Below are positions 54,810-64,000 of a DNA stretch of 64,000 nucleotides, one piece after another (position 1 is the first letter of the stretch; each line of letters starts with the position of its first letter). The notes under the pieces were generated by a model that ran no database searches, was not told where the DNA came from, and worked only from the letters and a program-made list of their open reading frames with translations. A program made the position numbers and the translations under genes. This DNA comes from Adelphocoris suturalis (taxonomy: Eukaryota > Arthropoda > Insecta > Hemiptera > Miridae): the NCBI GenBank assembly GCA_030762985.1, contig CM061040.1, positions 30,501,734-30,565,733 on the forward strand, read 5' to 3'.

Positions 54810-56120
54810 TTAATCGTTGACAATCTGAGGTACAGCTACTCCATCTTCCAGCCCCAACGGTCGAACCTTCCTTCGAGACCCTCTTATACGAAGTGAAACA
54901 GCTCGAATTATGGCGAACTGAACCTTCACTTTCACCCATCCTGAGAGTTGTGAGTAGGGACGGTTCCATTTTTCGGCCAGGACGTATGCTGCCTGTTTCA
55001 GAAAAACAGCAAATTCTTCGTGAAGGGCACCGTCACATGAGCACACTAAGGGTGTGAAAGACCCTCGGTGGTCTTCTGCAGCTCGATCATATTTCATGTG
55101 TTTTGCATTTGCTGCTGCTCTTGATGTTTGATTCCAGTCTTGGGAGAGGTAGGAGGCAGCATCAGCATTAACTATGCGATTATCAAAAAACGCTGGTCTC
55201 CCACACACCATTCACCATAACATCACCCACTAATGCTGGCTGTCCGTTGGCTGGCTCTTGCATTACTGGCTCAATCAAAGCACCCCCCCAGGCAAGGTTG
55301 GCTATTCCTGCAACAACGTCTCGTACTTCGTCATGCCCCCTCCTTACCATTCCTCCTTTTTTACAGTTGAGAGCATGTGAGAGATCAAACGCCGCTTCAC
55401 AACCATCGCATCTCATTGGGAGATCTTGGGGGGTATGAGCATATCTTAAGGAGATAGCGTCTCTGAATTGGGTTGCGGAAAAGTCAAATCCATCTGCCGC
55501 TGTTGGGAGCATGGAAAGCCACTGCGATGCTTCACTCACTCGCCGAAGGACTCTCTGCTGGTTTGGGACCAACCCTTGAATCATCTCTTTCCCTCCTTTG
55601 TTTCAGAACAGCTTCTCTTGCAACTTTTCTTCCTTCATCACTGTCGATACATAATTATTGTGTTCATTGTAATTTAGAAAGCTGCCGGTGCGAATGGATG
55701 TGGTAAGGAGCTTGCACGACCTCTCGGACGTTCATAAAGCCTGGGATGAATTTGTTGGGTCAGAGACACCTAGACCCCCAAGTCTGACTGGGAGGCTTAG
55801 AAGATTCCCTTCTTCGTCTCCCACTTCCCGTCCCATGATGGCTGACATCAGCCTTTGGCGAAGTGTGTCCCATAGCGGTTGGTATTCGTTATCACACCCA
55901 TCAACCACCCTCTGGGTGAAGGCCCACTCAAATTGAAATGACTTTGAGAACGCTGCGTGCATGGCCTGAGGACTCTCTTGAGCTGCAGCTGCAAATTTTT
56001 CAGTATATTCAACCCATTTCTCTACTTTTTGTTTTACATACTCCCTTTTATTTGCCAAACAGCCTATCACGCCTCCTAGGAATCTGTGCGAATGAACTCT
56101 TTCAATGAACTCAATCAATA
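54810..56120 (-). pseudogene. LINE ORF C-terminal half (RT thumb, CCHC knuckle)
   Basis: Three minus-strand frames follow each other. 56118-55732 reads FIERVHSHRFLGGVIGCLAN ... LPVRLGGLGVSD, typical of the RT thumb region of LINEs ('LP...GGLG'). 55584-55183 has RDAISLRYAHTPQDLPMRCD then CDGCEAAFDLSHALNCKKGG, a C-x2-C-x7-H-x3-C knuckle, and ends in GDVMVNGVWETSVF. 55211-54810 continues FFDNRIVNADAASYLSQDWN to the C-terminus. The 'GDV.V...(F)D.R..N.DA.SY' stretch may be a degraded restriction-like endonuclease core. The gap 55585-55731 is unrelated or scrambled. The 5' part is absent. It is a different family from the R2-like copies. Confidence 0.7.
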
Positions 56121-56129
56121 ACTCTTTCT

Positions 56130-57117
56130 ATTAAATGGATAAAAAATAACAATGAAAATTTACCACTTACGAAAATCCGCTCGTACTTTCACGCTGCATG
56201 ACTGGAACTTTTTTTGTGACTATTGTTTTTGATGGTTGTAGCTTTTGGTTTATTATTTTCAATAATGAACCTTTGTAATCGACCAAGAAATTTTTCAAGA
56301 TACGTAAGATTTTTCAAGATACGTAAGATTCCGAAAATGGAATTTAAAAAAATCCGTCCGTCCACCCTAGGCCGTCCGAAGCTTTTCTCCGAAACTACTA
56401 GACCAAACTTGATGAAATTTGGCTCAAAAATCAGACATCGGCCGGGGATGTGCCAGTAACATCGGCATACAATTTAATCAACTCTAGTAATTAAGGGCTA
56501 AATTACAAAAAATATCGAAAACGCTTTTTTTTTGGGTTTCGTTTATAGACATCTTCCCAAAGAATCAAATGAAGCCACCCCGTTCACTGCACATGTATCC
56601 GTTTGCTGTCCCTAAGGTTGGAACTTTGGCAGAGGGAAGAAAAAATCATCAATATGTGAGATAATCTTAACTGGTGGAACACAGCAAAAATTGCCTTGTA
56701 ACAACGATAATCGTATCCGCTTCATGAAACTGGGTTTATTATAACTTTTGTCATCTTTAGAAGAACTTTTGAAGCATAGGTAGGTGGTTTATTTTATATA
56801 ATTCATTTTCAGTTGGTGGGTCAGCTTGTGTTAAATACTAGGAAAGTGTAGGTGTGTTATTTAATTTAATTAATTTCTCTTAGGAAGGCAGAACTATTTA
56901 GAAAACTAATGTATGATAGATTTTGTTTAATAATTATATGCTCTGAGTAGAAGGGCTATCAAATAATAAACCTTTGCGTTTTTAATTTTGAAATTTGACT
57001 CGGAACACCACAAGCTTTCACAGATTTTATCATTATAAAACTAGTTGTATATCGGAGAACAGCACCAGTGCCTTGGTACTTTCCTTAATTAACTCGCACC
57101 GAATGAATTCGCAGGAA
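56130..57117. repeat. dispersed repeat copies
   Basis: 56160-56215 carries the 'gctgcatgactggaact' motif also at 25231 and 31440. 56220-56640 matches 15750-16200. 56735-56885 matches 27180-27350. The order suggests a larger repeat family with several modules. No gene is seen. Confidence 0.6.
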
Positions 57118-58050
57118 AATGTCTGAGATTAGATTTTGAAAATTTAGTCCACTCTGAGTGAAAATTCTTTGTCTGCCACCTCAGAATTGGTGAAATAAAA
57201 AATGGCGGCCTCATAAAGATGGCTTAATTTGTCCCTTTTAAAGTTTTTCTATAATAATTCCTAAACCGTACATCCTACAGATACAGAAATTTTTATAGTA
57301 GCAAAAGTGAGAGCATAAAAAAACAAAGCGATTCGATCCCAATACTCGGAATTATTTCTTAAAACAGGCGAATTACAAACAATCGAAAATCGGGCTGATT
57401 CTCGGCCAGTCCTCTCCTTCCCCATCTAGACTTTAGCCCTTCAAAATCACCTTGGTCTGAATTCAGTCTGCCAAAGCTCGTTCTACTCAAGGTTAAATAC
57501 TTTCCAACGTTCGTATCTAGCATATTTTAGCTGACCTTTCCCCATTGACTTACAGCCAAACTTATGAATTTTACGTCATTTTATACATAAAGTTCACAAA
57601 AACGGCCTTTTACTGGGAAACGGTCTGAGCAAAAACTTGCTCGATACGAACTTTGAAAAGTATTTAACCCTGAATCGAAAGAGGTGTGGCAGATCTGAAT
57701 CAGACCAATATTGAGGTCACTAGGGGTTTTTGAAGGGCAAAAGTCTAGACTGGGGAGGAAAGGACTGGCAAAAAATTAGCTCGATTTTCAATCGTTTGTA
57801 ATTCGCTCATTTCAGGAGATAATTCAGAGTTTTTAAATCGAATATTTTTTTAATGCTCTACCACTTTGCTGCGTATAAAAATTTCTGTAGGATGCAAGTT
57901 TTAGGAATTATTAGAGAAAAGCTTTAAAATAGGCAAATTAAGCTTTATGCGGCCGCCATTTTGTATTCCGCCAATTTTGAGACAGCAGACAAAGATTTTC
58001 TCACTCAGAACGGACTACATTTTCAAAATCTAATCTCAAACCTTCTTCTC
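57118..58050. mobile_element. 930-bp foldback palindrome
   Basis: The two halves are reverse complements around a centre near 57587. Left 'gagattagattttgaaaat', 'aaaatggcggcc', 'atcctacagatacagaaatt', 'ccccatctagactttagccc' and 'ggttaaatactttccaa' pair with right-hand inverses. Identity is roughly 85-90 percent by eye, so it is older than a fresh duplication. It has no coding capacity and no clear target duplication. Confidence 0.82.
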
Positions 58051-58164
58051 AAAATTACTACCTATTTTCGGCCTTGGCTCCTGGACTATGAGCCTAGGGG
58101 CTACTGTCCAATTTAAATTTTATCAGATCCTTCACCACTCGAAAAAGACTAACATTTCTCTTCC

Positions 58165-58370
58165 AGGTGGCCGGTGCCATTACGTGATGTCCAGAGAGCG
58201 TTTCGGTCAGCTGTTGGCACAGAGGAAACATAACTGACCTTCAAACTGTCAATTCGTTGTTTCCCATCAATAAATGGCAAATTTATCTTGCCACTCTAGA
58301 CATAGCAAAGGTCTTCGTAACTCAAAGCCATTTTGCCATGACTGATAGTCTTCATGGTTCTGATTCTCGT
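58165..58370 (+). mobile_element. R2-like RT fragment
   Basis: Diverged match to 34990-35175. Shared blocks include 'ggccggtgccat...gt...gagagcgtttcggtcagctg' and a frame reading 'LATLDIAKVFVTQSHFAMTD', the counterpart of MDVAKAFDTLSHFALID. It is a short, degraded piece. Confidence 0.65.
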
Positions 58371-59479
58371 TTCCATGAGTTAGACAACCTGTGAAAATCA
58401 GCTGTTTGGGTAAATATTCACGAAATGGACCAATCAGAGTAGGTGTAAGAACGCCACACTGGGTTTATTTCATTTTCAAGTTTTTAAAACGGGTCTTTGA
58501 GAAATAGAAATATTGTCCTTTACCTTCTATATCCAGTAAAATATAGTAAACGCTGTTTTTCAAAGAATAGCATTTTATTGAGGGTTTCAAAGAAAAGCTC
58601 TTCGTAGGTTATTTGGCATTAGGTGTGAAAATCAGCCAAACTGATCAATTTGTTTGTTAGGTGAACCTGATATTGATGAAATAAAAGTGAACTGTAACTG
58701 GAGGATCGGCCATGTGGAAAGAATGAATGAACACAATTACACGCTTCATCCCTGCAGGTCACTCGACTGTTAACGAACTTCTTGAGGAGTGCAAAGGTGT
58801 TTCTTGATCTATTCTGCTCGATGCAATCTCGGAACTACTTGAACAGGAAACTTTGAGCTCAAAATGAGTTGTTCGGCTTTTCGGATAAAATCGTCAGTCA
58901 CCACATATGACCGGCCACTTCACTCCTCATCTTGCCTTCCTTCACATCTAGATATGCCAACAATGAATTTCAAAAAGAATGAGTCCTTCATGGACGAGAA
59001 AACGAATCACACTTTGAATAATCAGTGAACAAGATGGTAGGGAGCGCGTGATGACTCGCCCATTGTAAAAAAATCTCATAGACAGAAATAGTTACATCCT
59101 GAAACAGTTTTCGTCTTGATTTGACCATTACATCCAACCCAAAGTCTGACGTGACAAATTGTCTATTCTACGTTCCATATCAATCGTGTTTCTAATCTAT
59201 TTCATAAGATACTTGAAGACATTTCCTAATGTTGGCTTGTAGCATAGCATTACGTTTGATCTCGGTCAAAAATTGGGAAATATTAGAAAATCTGTGAGTG
59301 AACGGATAAATCCTTAGAGTTGGCACCACTGATGAAGAATAAGCAGTGGATTGATAAACCAGACGAGATTCGAGATCTGCCCATCCGAATAGGGAAGATG
59401 TCAGCTCGGGTCTTGATTATTCCATGATTCATTTTCAAATAATAAAATAGATCAAGGTCGTGCAGGAAAAGCGAAAATA

Positions 59480-60370
59480 TACTCTGAACTAGGGGGAAAA
59501 TCCCAGTGGGTATCCCTTCAAAGTGGTACCCACAGGGTGGATCCTTTCCCACTACTATGGCCACTAGTAATGACCTGACAGATCCTTAAGCTCATGGGGA
59601 AAGGGTTTAGTGAAGTTGGATATGCAGATGATTCAGCTATTTTGTAAGGGCCATTGTAGGGTTATTGTAAGCCAATGATTGCATTTTATAAGAAGATCCA
59701 CAATAGTGGCTTACACATTAACCATGATAAGACAGTGTTGGTGCCATTCACCAGAATGCGAAAGCTGGTAAGGTACTTAAAAATGGTTGAAAAAATCTAA
59801 CCACTAAGAAAGAAGTCAAGTAGGTACGTCATGGAACACACAGAGTGTGGTACAGCAAACACGTAATGCATGGAGGATTGTTGAGGGCATTGTTAGCCGA
59901 TTATCGTCACTGTTAAGTCCCTTGGTACAAATACCACGATTGTCTAGGCAGAGGTCTATGCTATACAACTGTTTACTGAAGAGGTGATCAATAAACATAT
60001 CAACAGTGGTAGAGTAAATATTTTATCTGACAGTCAGGTTGCCCTAAAGGGCATTGCTTTCTTTAATTTAAGTTCAACGCTGGCATGGGTCTGTCTGATT
60101 AATCCTAAAAAGAGTGGTCCAGAGCAATCAGGTCACACTCATCTGGATTCCTGGCTATGAGGATCTTGAAGCTGCTGATCATCTTGCTGGAAGAGGAGCA
60201 GAGCCCCTTCACAATCTCTCAGGTCTGAGATAGGCCAAACTATTTGTGACGTTCTCAACAAAAAAGACGACTGATTGGTTGCCATGCCTAAGAAGAACAT
60301 CTGAATACTAGTAGGCCAATTAACTGGCCACAGCCCAGTTCGATATCACTAGAAAAATATTGGGAGTTGG
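59480..60370 (+). pseudogene. LINE RT-RNase H fragment (YADD type)
   Basis: Around 59610-59650 a frame reads GYADDSAIL, the RT catalytic box, followed by HNSGLHINHDKTVLVPFTRM, typical of Jockey/I-group LINEs. Around 59995-60060 'NILSDSQVALKGIAFFNLSS', and later 'IWIPGYEDLEAADHLAGRGA', are RNase H motifs (the DSQ.AL and W.PGH...E..D.LA signatures). Many stops and shifts interrupt it. This is a third LINE lineage in the window. The stretch 58371-59479 before it may be its degraded upstream part, but nothing definite is readable. Confidence 0.7.
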
Positions 60371-60399
60371 GCTAAAAATTTTGTTAACAGAATTGTTGA

Positions 60400-60878
60400 T
60401 GGGGTTATTTATACTTTTTTTTTTTTTTTGGACGGATACAAAGTTTCATTACTGAAAATACGAGGTATGTTGAACTGATTTAAAATATGAAAAAATGAGC
60501 AAAAAGAAATGGCTTACTATCATTTTTACTTTAAAAAAAAAACTAAATAATAACCTGCTATTCAAGATTTTCTAGTTCAGGCATTTTGGCAAATTCACTC
60601 ATTTTTTTAAAGCTTAATAAAAATAAAGTGAAATTGTCAGCATGATTTCGAGCATACAATTTTTTTATTGATCTAGTTCACAGATGATAAACTTCTTTCA
60701 AGTAATAATATGCAAAAAATATCAATTTAATAATTTTTAGCAGTTTCGTGCTATTTTAGTGATTTTTTTCAGCAAACTATATGAAATTTGATCAATTTAT
60801 GGTGCTAAAAAAACTGCAAAATGAACTCATCCTTTCTTTTCAAAATATTGATTTTTTGGCGAAAAAACGCGTTTTTTT
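60400..60878. repeat. AT-rich dispersed repeat
   Basis: About 60785-60870 contains 'gctaaaaaaactg', 'aatgaactcatcctttctttt' and 'ttttttggcgaaaaaa', a copy of the family at 9095-9200 (inverted at 24775-24880 and 52478-52570). The rest is AT-rich with no gene. Confidence 0.55.
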
Positions 60879-61256
60879 TACGAGGTGTTCCAAAAAAAGA
60901 TATCTAAGCTCCAAGCAGCGGAGGGAATTGTGTTTCAACGTTGGATACTCTGCTATTAGCTACAAGCCACCTCTTTCCAATGCAGCGTGAACGCAATAAA
61001 TCGGACGATTAGTTTCGGCTTTGTGCTCGTATTAGATGGAGCCCTCAACATCGTCCCCTGACACCTCCTCCCTCCTAATTTTGCAACTCTACGAACATTG
61101 CACGGTGTTAAGATTTTTGAACTTGTGTGGTGAAACACCCGTACCAATAAATCGCCAGTTGTATTTCAAGCATGGAACAGGCTGTAATTCTGCAAAAATA
61201 TGAAAAAATGGTGCCAAGAATTTTCTTCAGGTCGGACAAACGTTCACGATGACAAG

Positions 61257-61258
<2 letters not shown>
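60879..61258 (+). mobile_element. second mariner-like fragment
   Basis: It starts 'acgaggtgttccaaaaaaag', a mariner-type terminus. Near 61203 a frame reads KKWCQEFSSGRTNVHDD, the conserved segment between the two helix-turn-helix motifs of mariner transposases. The catalytic part and the other terminus are missing; the sequence runs into poly-A and a TA microsatellite at 61261. Confidence 0.55.

Positions 61259-61325
<67 letters not shown>
61259..61325. repeat. poly-A plus (TA)n microsatellite
   Basis: About 12-15 A residues followed by about 28 TA units. Tyr-Ile frames here are artefacts. Confidence 0.97.
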
Positions 61326-61329
<4 letters not shown>

Positions 61330-61594
61330 AAAGCAATAATCTTTCAGGAATCATTTCAGAATGCCTCCTTGATTTCCATGAAGAAAATTTTGAAAAATTT
61401 TCATATTAACATTTTTGGGGCCATTGCAATAGCTTCATTTTTTATAAAATTTTTTAAACAATCCTGAAATCAAATTTGTACATGTCAAAGTGCCAGTTTT
61501 TACATATTTTGAAAACGATGTTTTTGGTTTGCACAAACTAACCAATGAAAATAACTCGTTACGATTAATAAACTAATCATTATTTTTAATTTAC
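61326..61594. repeat. dispersed repeat, inverted 'attgcaatggctcc' family, then intron
   Basis: About 61340-61450 is an inverted copy of the family at 24620 and 51666 ('ggggccattgcaatagctt'). The rest, up to the donor at 61591-61594, is intron sequence. Confidence 0.6.
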
Positions 61595-61819
61595 CTTGAA
61601 TTCTGTATGGCAAACTGGAGATCGGATCCCTCGTAATCATGGCTGGCCAGTAGGGATATTTTGGGACTGCAGCCCACACCAAATCACCAACGGAGTAATC
61701 TTGAGGAGTCATAGAATCTGAATCCGAATCGGATTCACACTCTTGAAGAGGTAAAGGTGTCTCCACCGTTTCAGAGCAGGTAGGTGCAGCAAGATCAAGG
61801 ATCGACATTCTTGGTACAT
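61595..61819 (-). CDS. PWWP chromatin protein (NSD-like), PWWP N-terminal half
   Basis: A 225-nt exon. After an acceptor-like 'gaaattacag' the frame reads DVPRMSILDLAAPTCSE, an acidic patch ECESDSDSDSMTPQDY, then VGDLVWAAVPKYPYWPAMIT and RDPISSLPYRIQ, ending CAA G|GTAAAT. 'VGDLVW...P.YP.WPAM' is the opening beta strands of a PWWP domain, here with PYWP as the signature tetrad. The ATG at 61808 in a fair context could be the start, as the acceptor is weak; otherwise an upstream exon lies beyond 61820. The one base left over joins exactly to the exon at 51630. NSD-type methyltransferases have this PWWP type, but other PWWP proteins cannot be excluded. Confidence 0.8.
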
Positions 61820-62560
61820 CTGTAATTTCAGATAATGATTCGTACAATTATAAACTGTTGCTCAACAAAATGAGGAAGAAAAAAAATATGGCCAAGTTGG
61901 GTGGGCAGTAGAGCTTCCTAACTTGGGATTGTAAAATGGACATAAAGCATTAGTTGAAGAAGAAATTATAAGCCAAAATGATTGAATTCCAAATGGAAAA
62001 GTAATTATACGTGAAGGTTTACACGATCATAATATGGATATTAATCATGTTTGCGCATCTGCACATCCTACTATGAATCCACAATCCACATGCCTTGTCA
62101 ATTCATGATCGAGAGGGATCATGGAAAGGAGTAGGTAGTGGGAGCCTGGTGAACCTCATTTCACCATAAACAAAGAAGAGCCTTATGAAGACGGCAGCCA
62201 CAAAGATCAAAAATAGCTATTTTGAGCCTATAAGTCGAGAGTGGCCACCTCATACCAACGTAAACAAACCTCAGAAAACAAAGAGCTATTGTTATCCTAT
62301 TCATCCAATCGACTTGAGTAGCCTACATAACAGCTAGATAAATATACATTTGACTGGTCTGAGCATACATAGCTTGCATTGATTCCCAAAGTATAATAGG
62401 ATGAGCTGATATTTGAACTCGGTTTTGTCGAGGGTCGTAATTTTGTAATATCTGACAAAATTAATAGCACATTCGATATTTTCAGACCTAAAACGCAAGG
62501 TTCATTCGATGCGGAGGAATGTCCTCTACGAGATGCAGAGCCAAAATAATTTTTCCAGGC
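61820..62560. other. upstream flank of PWWP gene, nothing firm
   Basis: The 61893-61911 block repeats the one at 295-312. No promoter motif or other gene could be recognised. Confidence 0.35.
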
Positions 62561-62569
62561 CTAATTTTC

Positions 62570-63145
62570 TATCATTAGCCAAGCAGATTGCAAGCGCTTT
62601 GTCATCCAGCGGTTGGGCTGTTGAGAGAGACTATATCACATGCCGAGTGACTGAGGCAAGAAGCCGGATATTGTTGTCATCAAGCCCGATGGGTCTGCCA
62701 TAATCCTGGATGTCCAGGTTGTCAGTGGCAGCGTGGACATGGATCAGACCTGGCGGGCTAAAATAAATAAGTATGATAGAAATGACCTGCGGCAAGCAAT
62801 GTCCGTCATGGCTGTCGTGGAGCTTGTCATGGAGCGGGGTGTGGTGCAGGAAAAGAGCCACAGAGTTACTTGAGATGAGCATCTCAGCAGGAGGGCTCCG
62901 GGGTATCACCACCCGCTTCCTGAGGGGTTTTTACTTAAACTGGTGGTCATTTTATAGGGGCACGTCCTTTCATCCCACTCTTCATCTTCATCCTTCAACT
63001 TCCCTTATCCCTAGAGCCGGCGTCGGGTAAACCTGGGCGTCCTCCCCACTTCTTCCCCACTTCTTTTATTTTATTTGTTTATTTTTCAATTTAATGGTGT
63101 GCCCCCGCCGCCTTTGTGGGGAGTTTTGTAAAAAAAAAAAAATGT
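62570..63145 (+). mobile_element. R2-like LINE, 5'-truncated second copy
   Basis: Closely matches 36150-36738 from 'ccaagcagat.gca.gcgctttgtcatccagcgg' to the A-rich 3' end near 63130. One frame encodes KPDIVVIKPDG then AIILDVQVVSGSVDMDQTW, the restriction-like endonuclease core, followed by a C-terminal segment. Loss of the 5' part is the usual product of incomplete reverse transcription. The differences from the first copy indicate separate insertions. Confidence 0.85.
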
Positions 63146-64000
63146 GTGTGTTCGCATGCGCGTGTTGTGTGTGTGAAAACGTTAAACTTAAGGATTTGTA
63201 TCAGAATGTCTCAAAACGGATTTCAATGAAGAAAATTTTCCAAAATTTTTATTTCAAATTTTCGGAGCTATTGCAATAGATTTTTTTTCTACAAAAATTC
63301 GCTAACAATGTTTTTTGACATTTAAACACAGTTCTTCCCTAATTAGCAAGGTATAAGTAAAATTGACTACACCGTTGATAAGGTGAGATTTAGATGCGGT
63401 TTTTACCGTTCTTGTGTCTTGAAAAAATACTGGTACTCATAGTTCAATTCCCGATTGAATAAAACTTGAGGCTCAAGGAAAAATTTGCTTTTCAGGGGGC
63501 TTTTTCAAGTCTGAAACCCTAATTCGTATAACAGGAAAGGCCGATAACCTACCCGATAGAAAATTCAACGCTCTCTGAAACGATTTTCTCAAATTTGAAT
63601 TTACACGGCAAATTAAGGGAGTATTAAGCGATTTCGTGACAAAAGGTCGAAAAAATCTTAAAAAATAAATTACTCAAAACTAATTTCGACCTTTGATCAG
63701 AAAAAGGATCTTGAAGTAAAAAGAAATGTAATGCGCATACTTCGAGCTGATCCACCAACAGCATTGCTATATTACAAATGTTGAAATTAGACCAATTTAA
63801 CATATACCAATTACGCAGTTTAAAATTACTCAAGTATTTGATCCTCGAGATTATATTTAATGGAGTTTGGCCAAACTCCGCTACGTAAGTTGTTGGTGAA
63901 AGTGGCCCTAACTAATGGATGTCAATTACTGTTGGTGTTGGTACATATTCTAAATCAAACGCCTTTTCCTGGTAGTGCTACTGCATGAAATGGTATCTCA
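63146..64000. other. dispersed repeat then non-coding end of window
   Basis: About 63190-63310 is an inverted copy of the 'attgcaatggctcc' family, next to a GT-rich tract at 63144-63175. From 63311 to the end no gene or repeat is recognised. Confidence 0.45.

Noticed and set aside
1..64000. tRNA, rRNA, CRISPR or bacterial gene clusters
   Set aside because: No tRNA B-box with matching acceptor stem, no rRNA core sequence and no regularly spaced short repeats with unique spacers were seen. The splice sites and transposons are eukaryotic.

Overview
The window is animal nuclear DNA, most likely from an insect. It is AT-rich, contains spliced genes with GT-AG introns, and is packed with arthropod-type mobile elements: DD34D mariner, PIF/Harbinger, Gypsy, DIRS-like tyrosine-recombinase retroelements, R2-like LINEs and foldback elements. 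A hemipteran is a guess from general texture only; the window itself does not prove it. No bacterial operon, CRISPR array, rRNA or convincing tRNA was seen.

Two host loci can be reconstructed by joining exons whose reading phases agree. The first is on the plus strand at 7761-13740. Four exons join to a 421-residue nuclear protein with an acidic/serine-rich middle, a trihelix/Myb-SANT-like domain, a KKRKV nuclear-localisation-like motif and a C-terminal basic coiled coil. The second is a minus-strand chromatin gene. One PWWP domain is split over exons at 61819-61595 and 51630-51473, followed by a helical exon at 44442-44333. Three phase-compatible exons at 29065-27819 carry AT-hooks. The PWWP arrangement resembles NSD-type histone H3K36 methyltransferases. 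The SET and PHD parts were not seen, and the two exon groups are not phase-compatible without a missing exon, so they could be two genes.

Layout: 1.1-5.6 kb is a nearly intact Gypsy element (minus) with 145-bp LTRs. 7.8-13.8 kb is the Myb/SANT gene, with a TA-microsatellite palindrome and a Harbinger MITE in its first intron. 14.1-17.5 kb holds two foldback elements. 18.4-23.9 kb is a decayed DIRS-like element (plus). 24-26.2 kb holds diverged tandem repeats and a palindromic insertion. 26.35-27.11 kb is a deleted Harbinger element. 27.8-29.1 kb holds the AT-hook exons. 31.9-36.7 kb holds a hAT-like MITE and a broken R2-like LINE. 37.6-42.8 kb holds two TIR elements. 45.5-46.1 kb is a pogo-like fragment. 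46.9-48.6 kb is a second Harbinger derivative. 48.6-50.8 kb is a second DIRS-like element (minus). 52.6-54.0 kb is a full-length but frameshifted mariner. 54.8-56.1 kb is a minus-strand LINE fragment. 57.1-58.1 kb is a large foldback. 58-63 kb holds LINE and mariner fragments around the first PWWP exon.

Most of the sequence is therefore transposon debris lying between and inside the introns of two host genes. Exon positions rest on visible splice sites and phase agreement. No transcript or database evidence was available.
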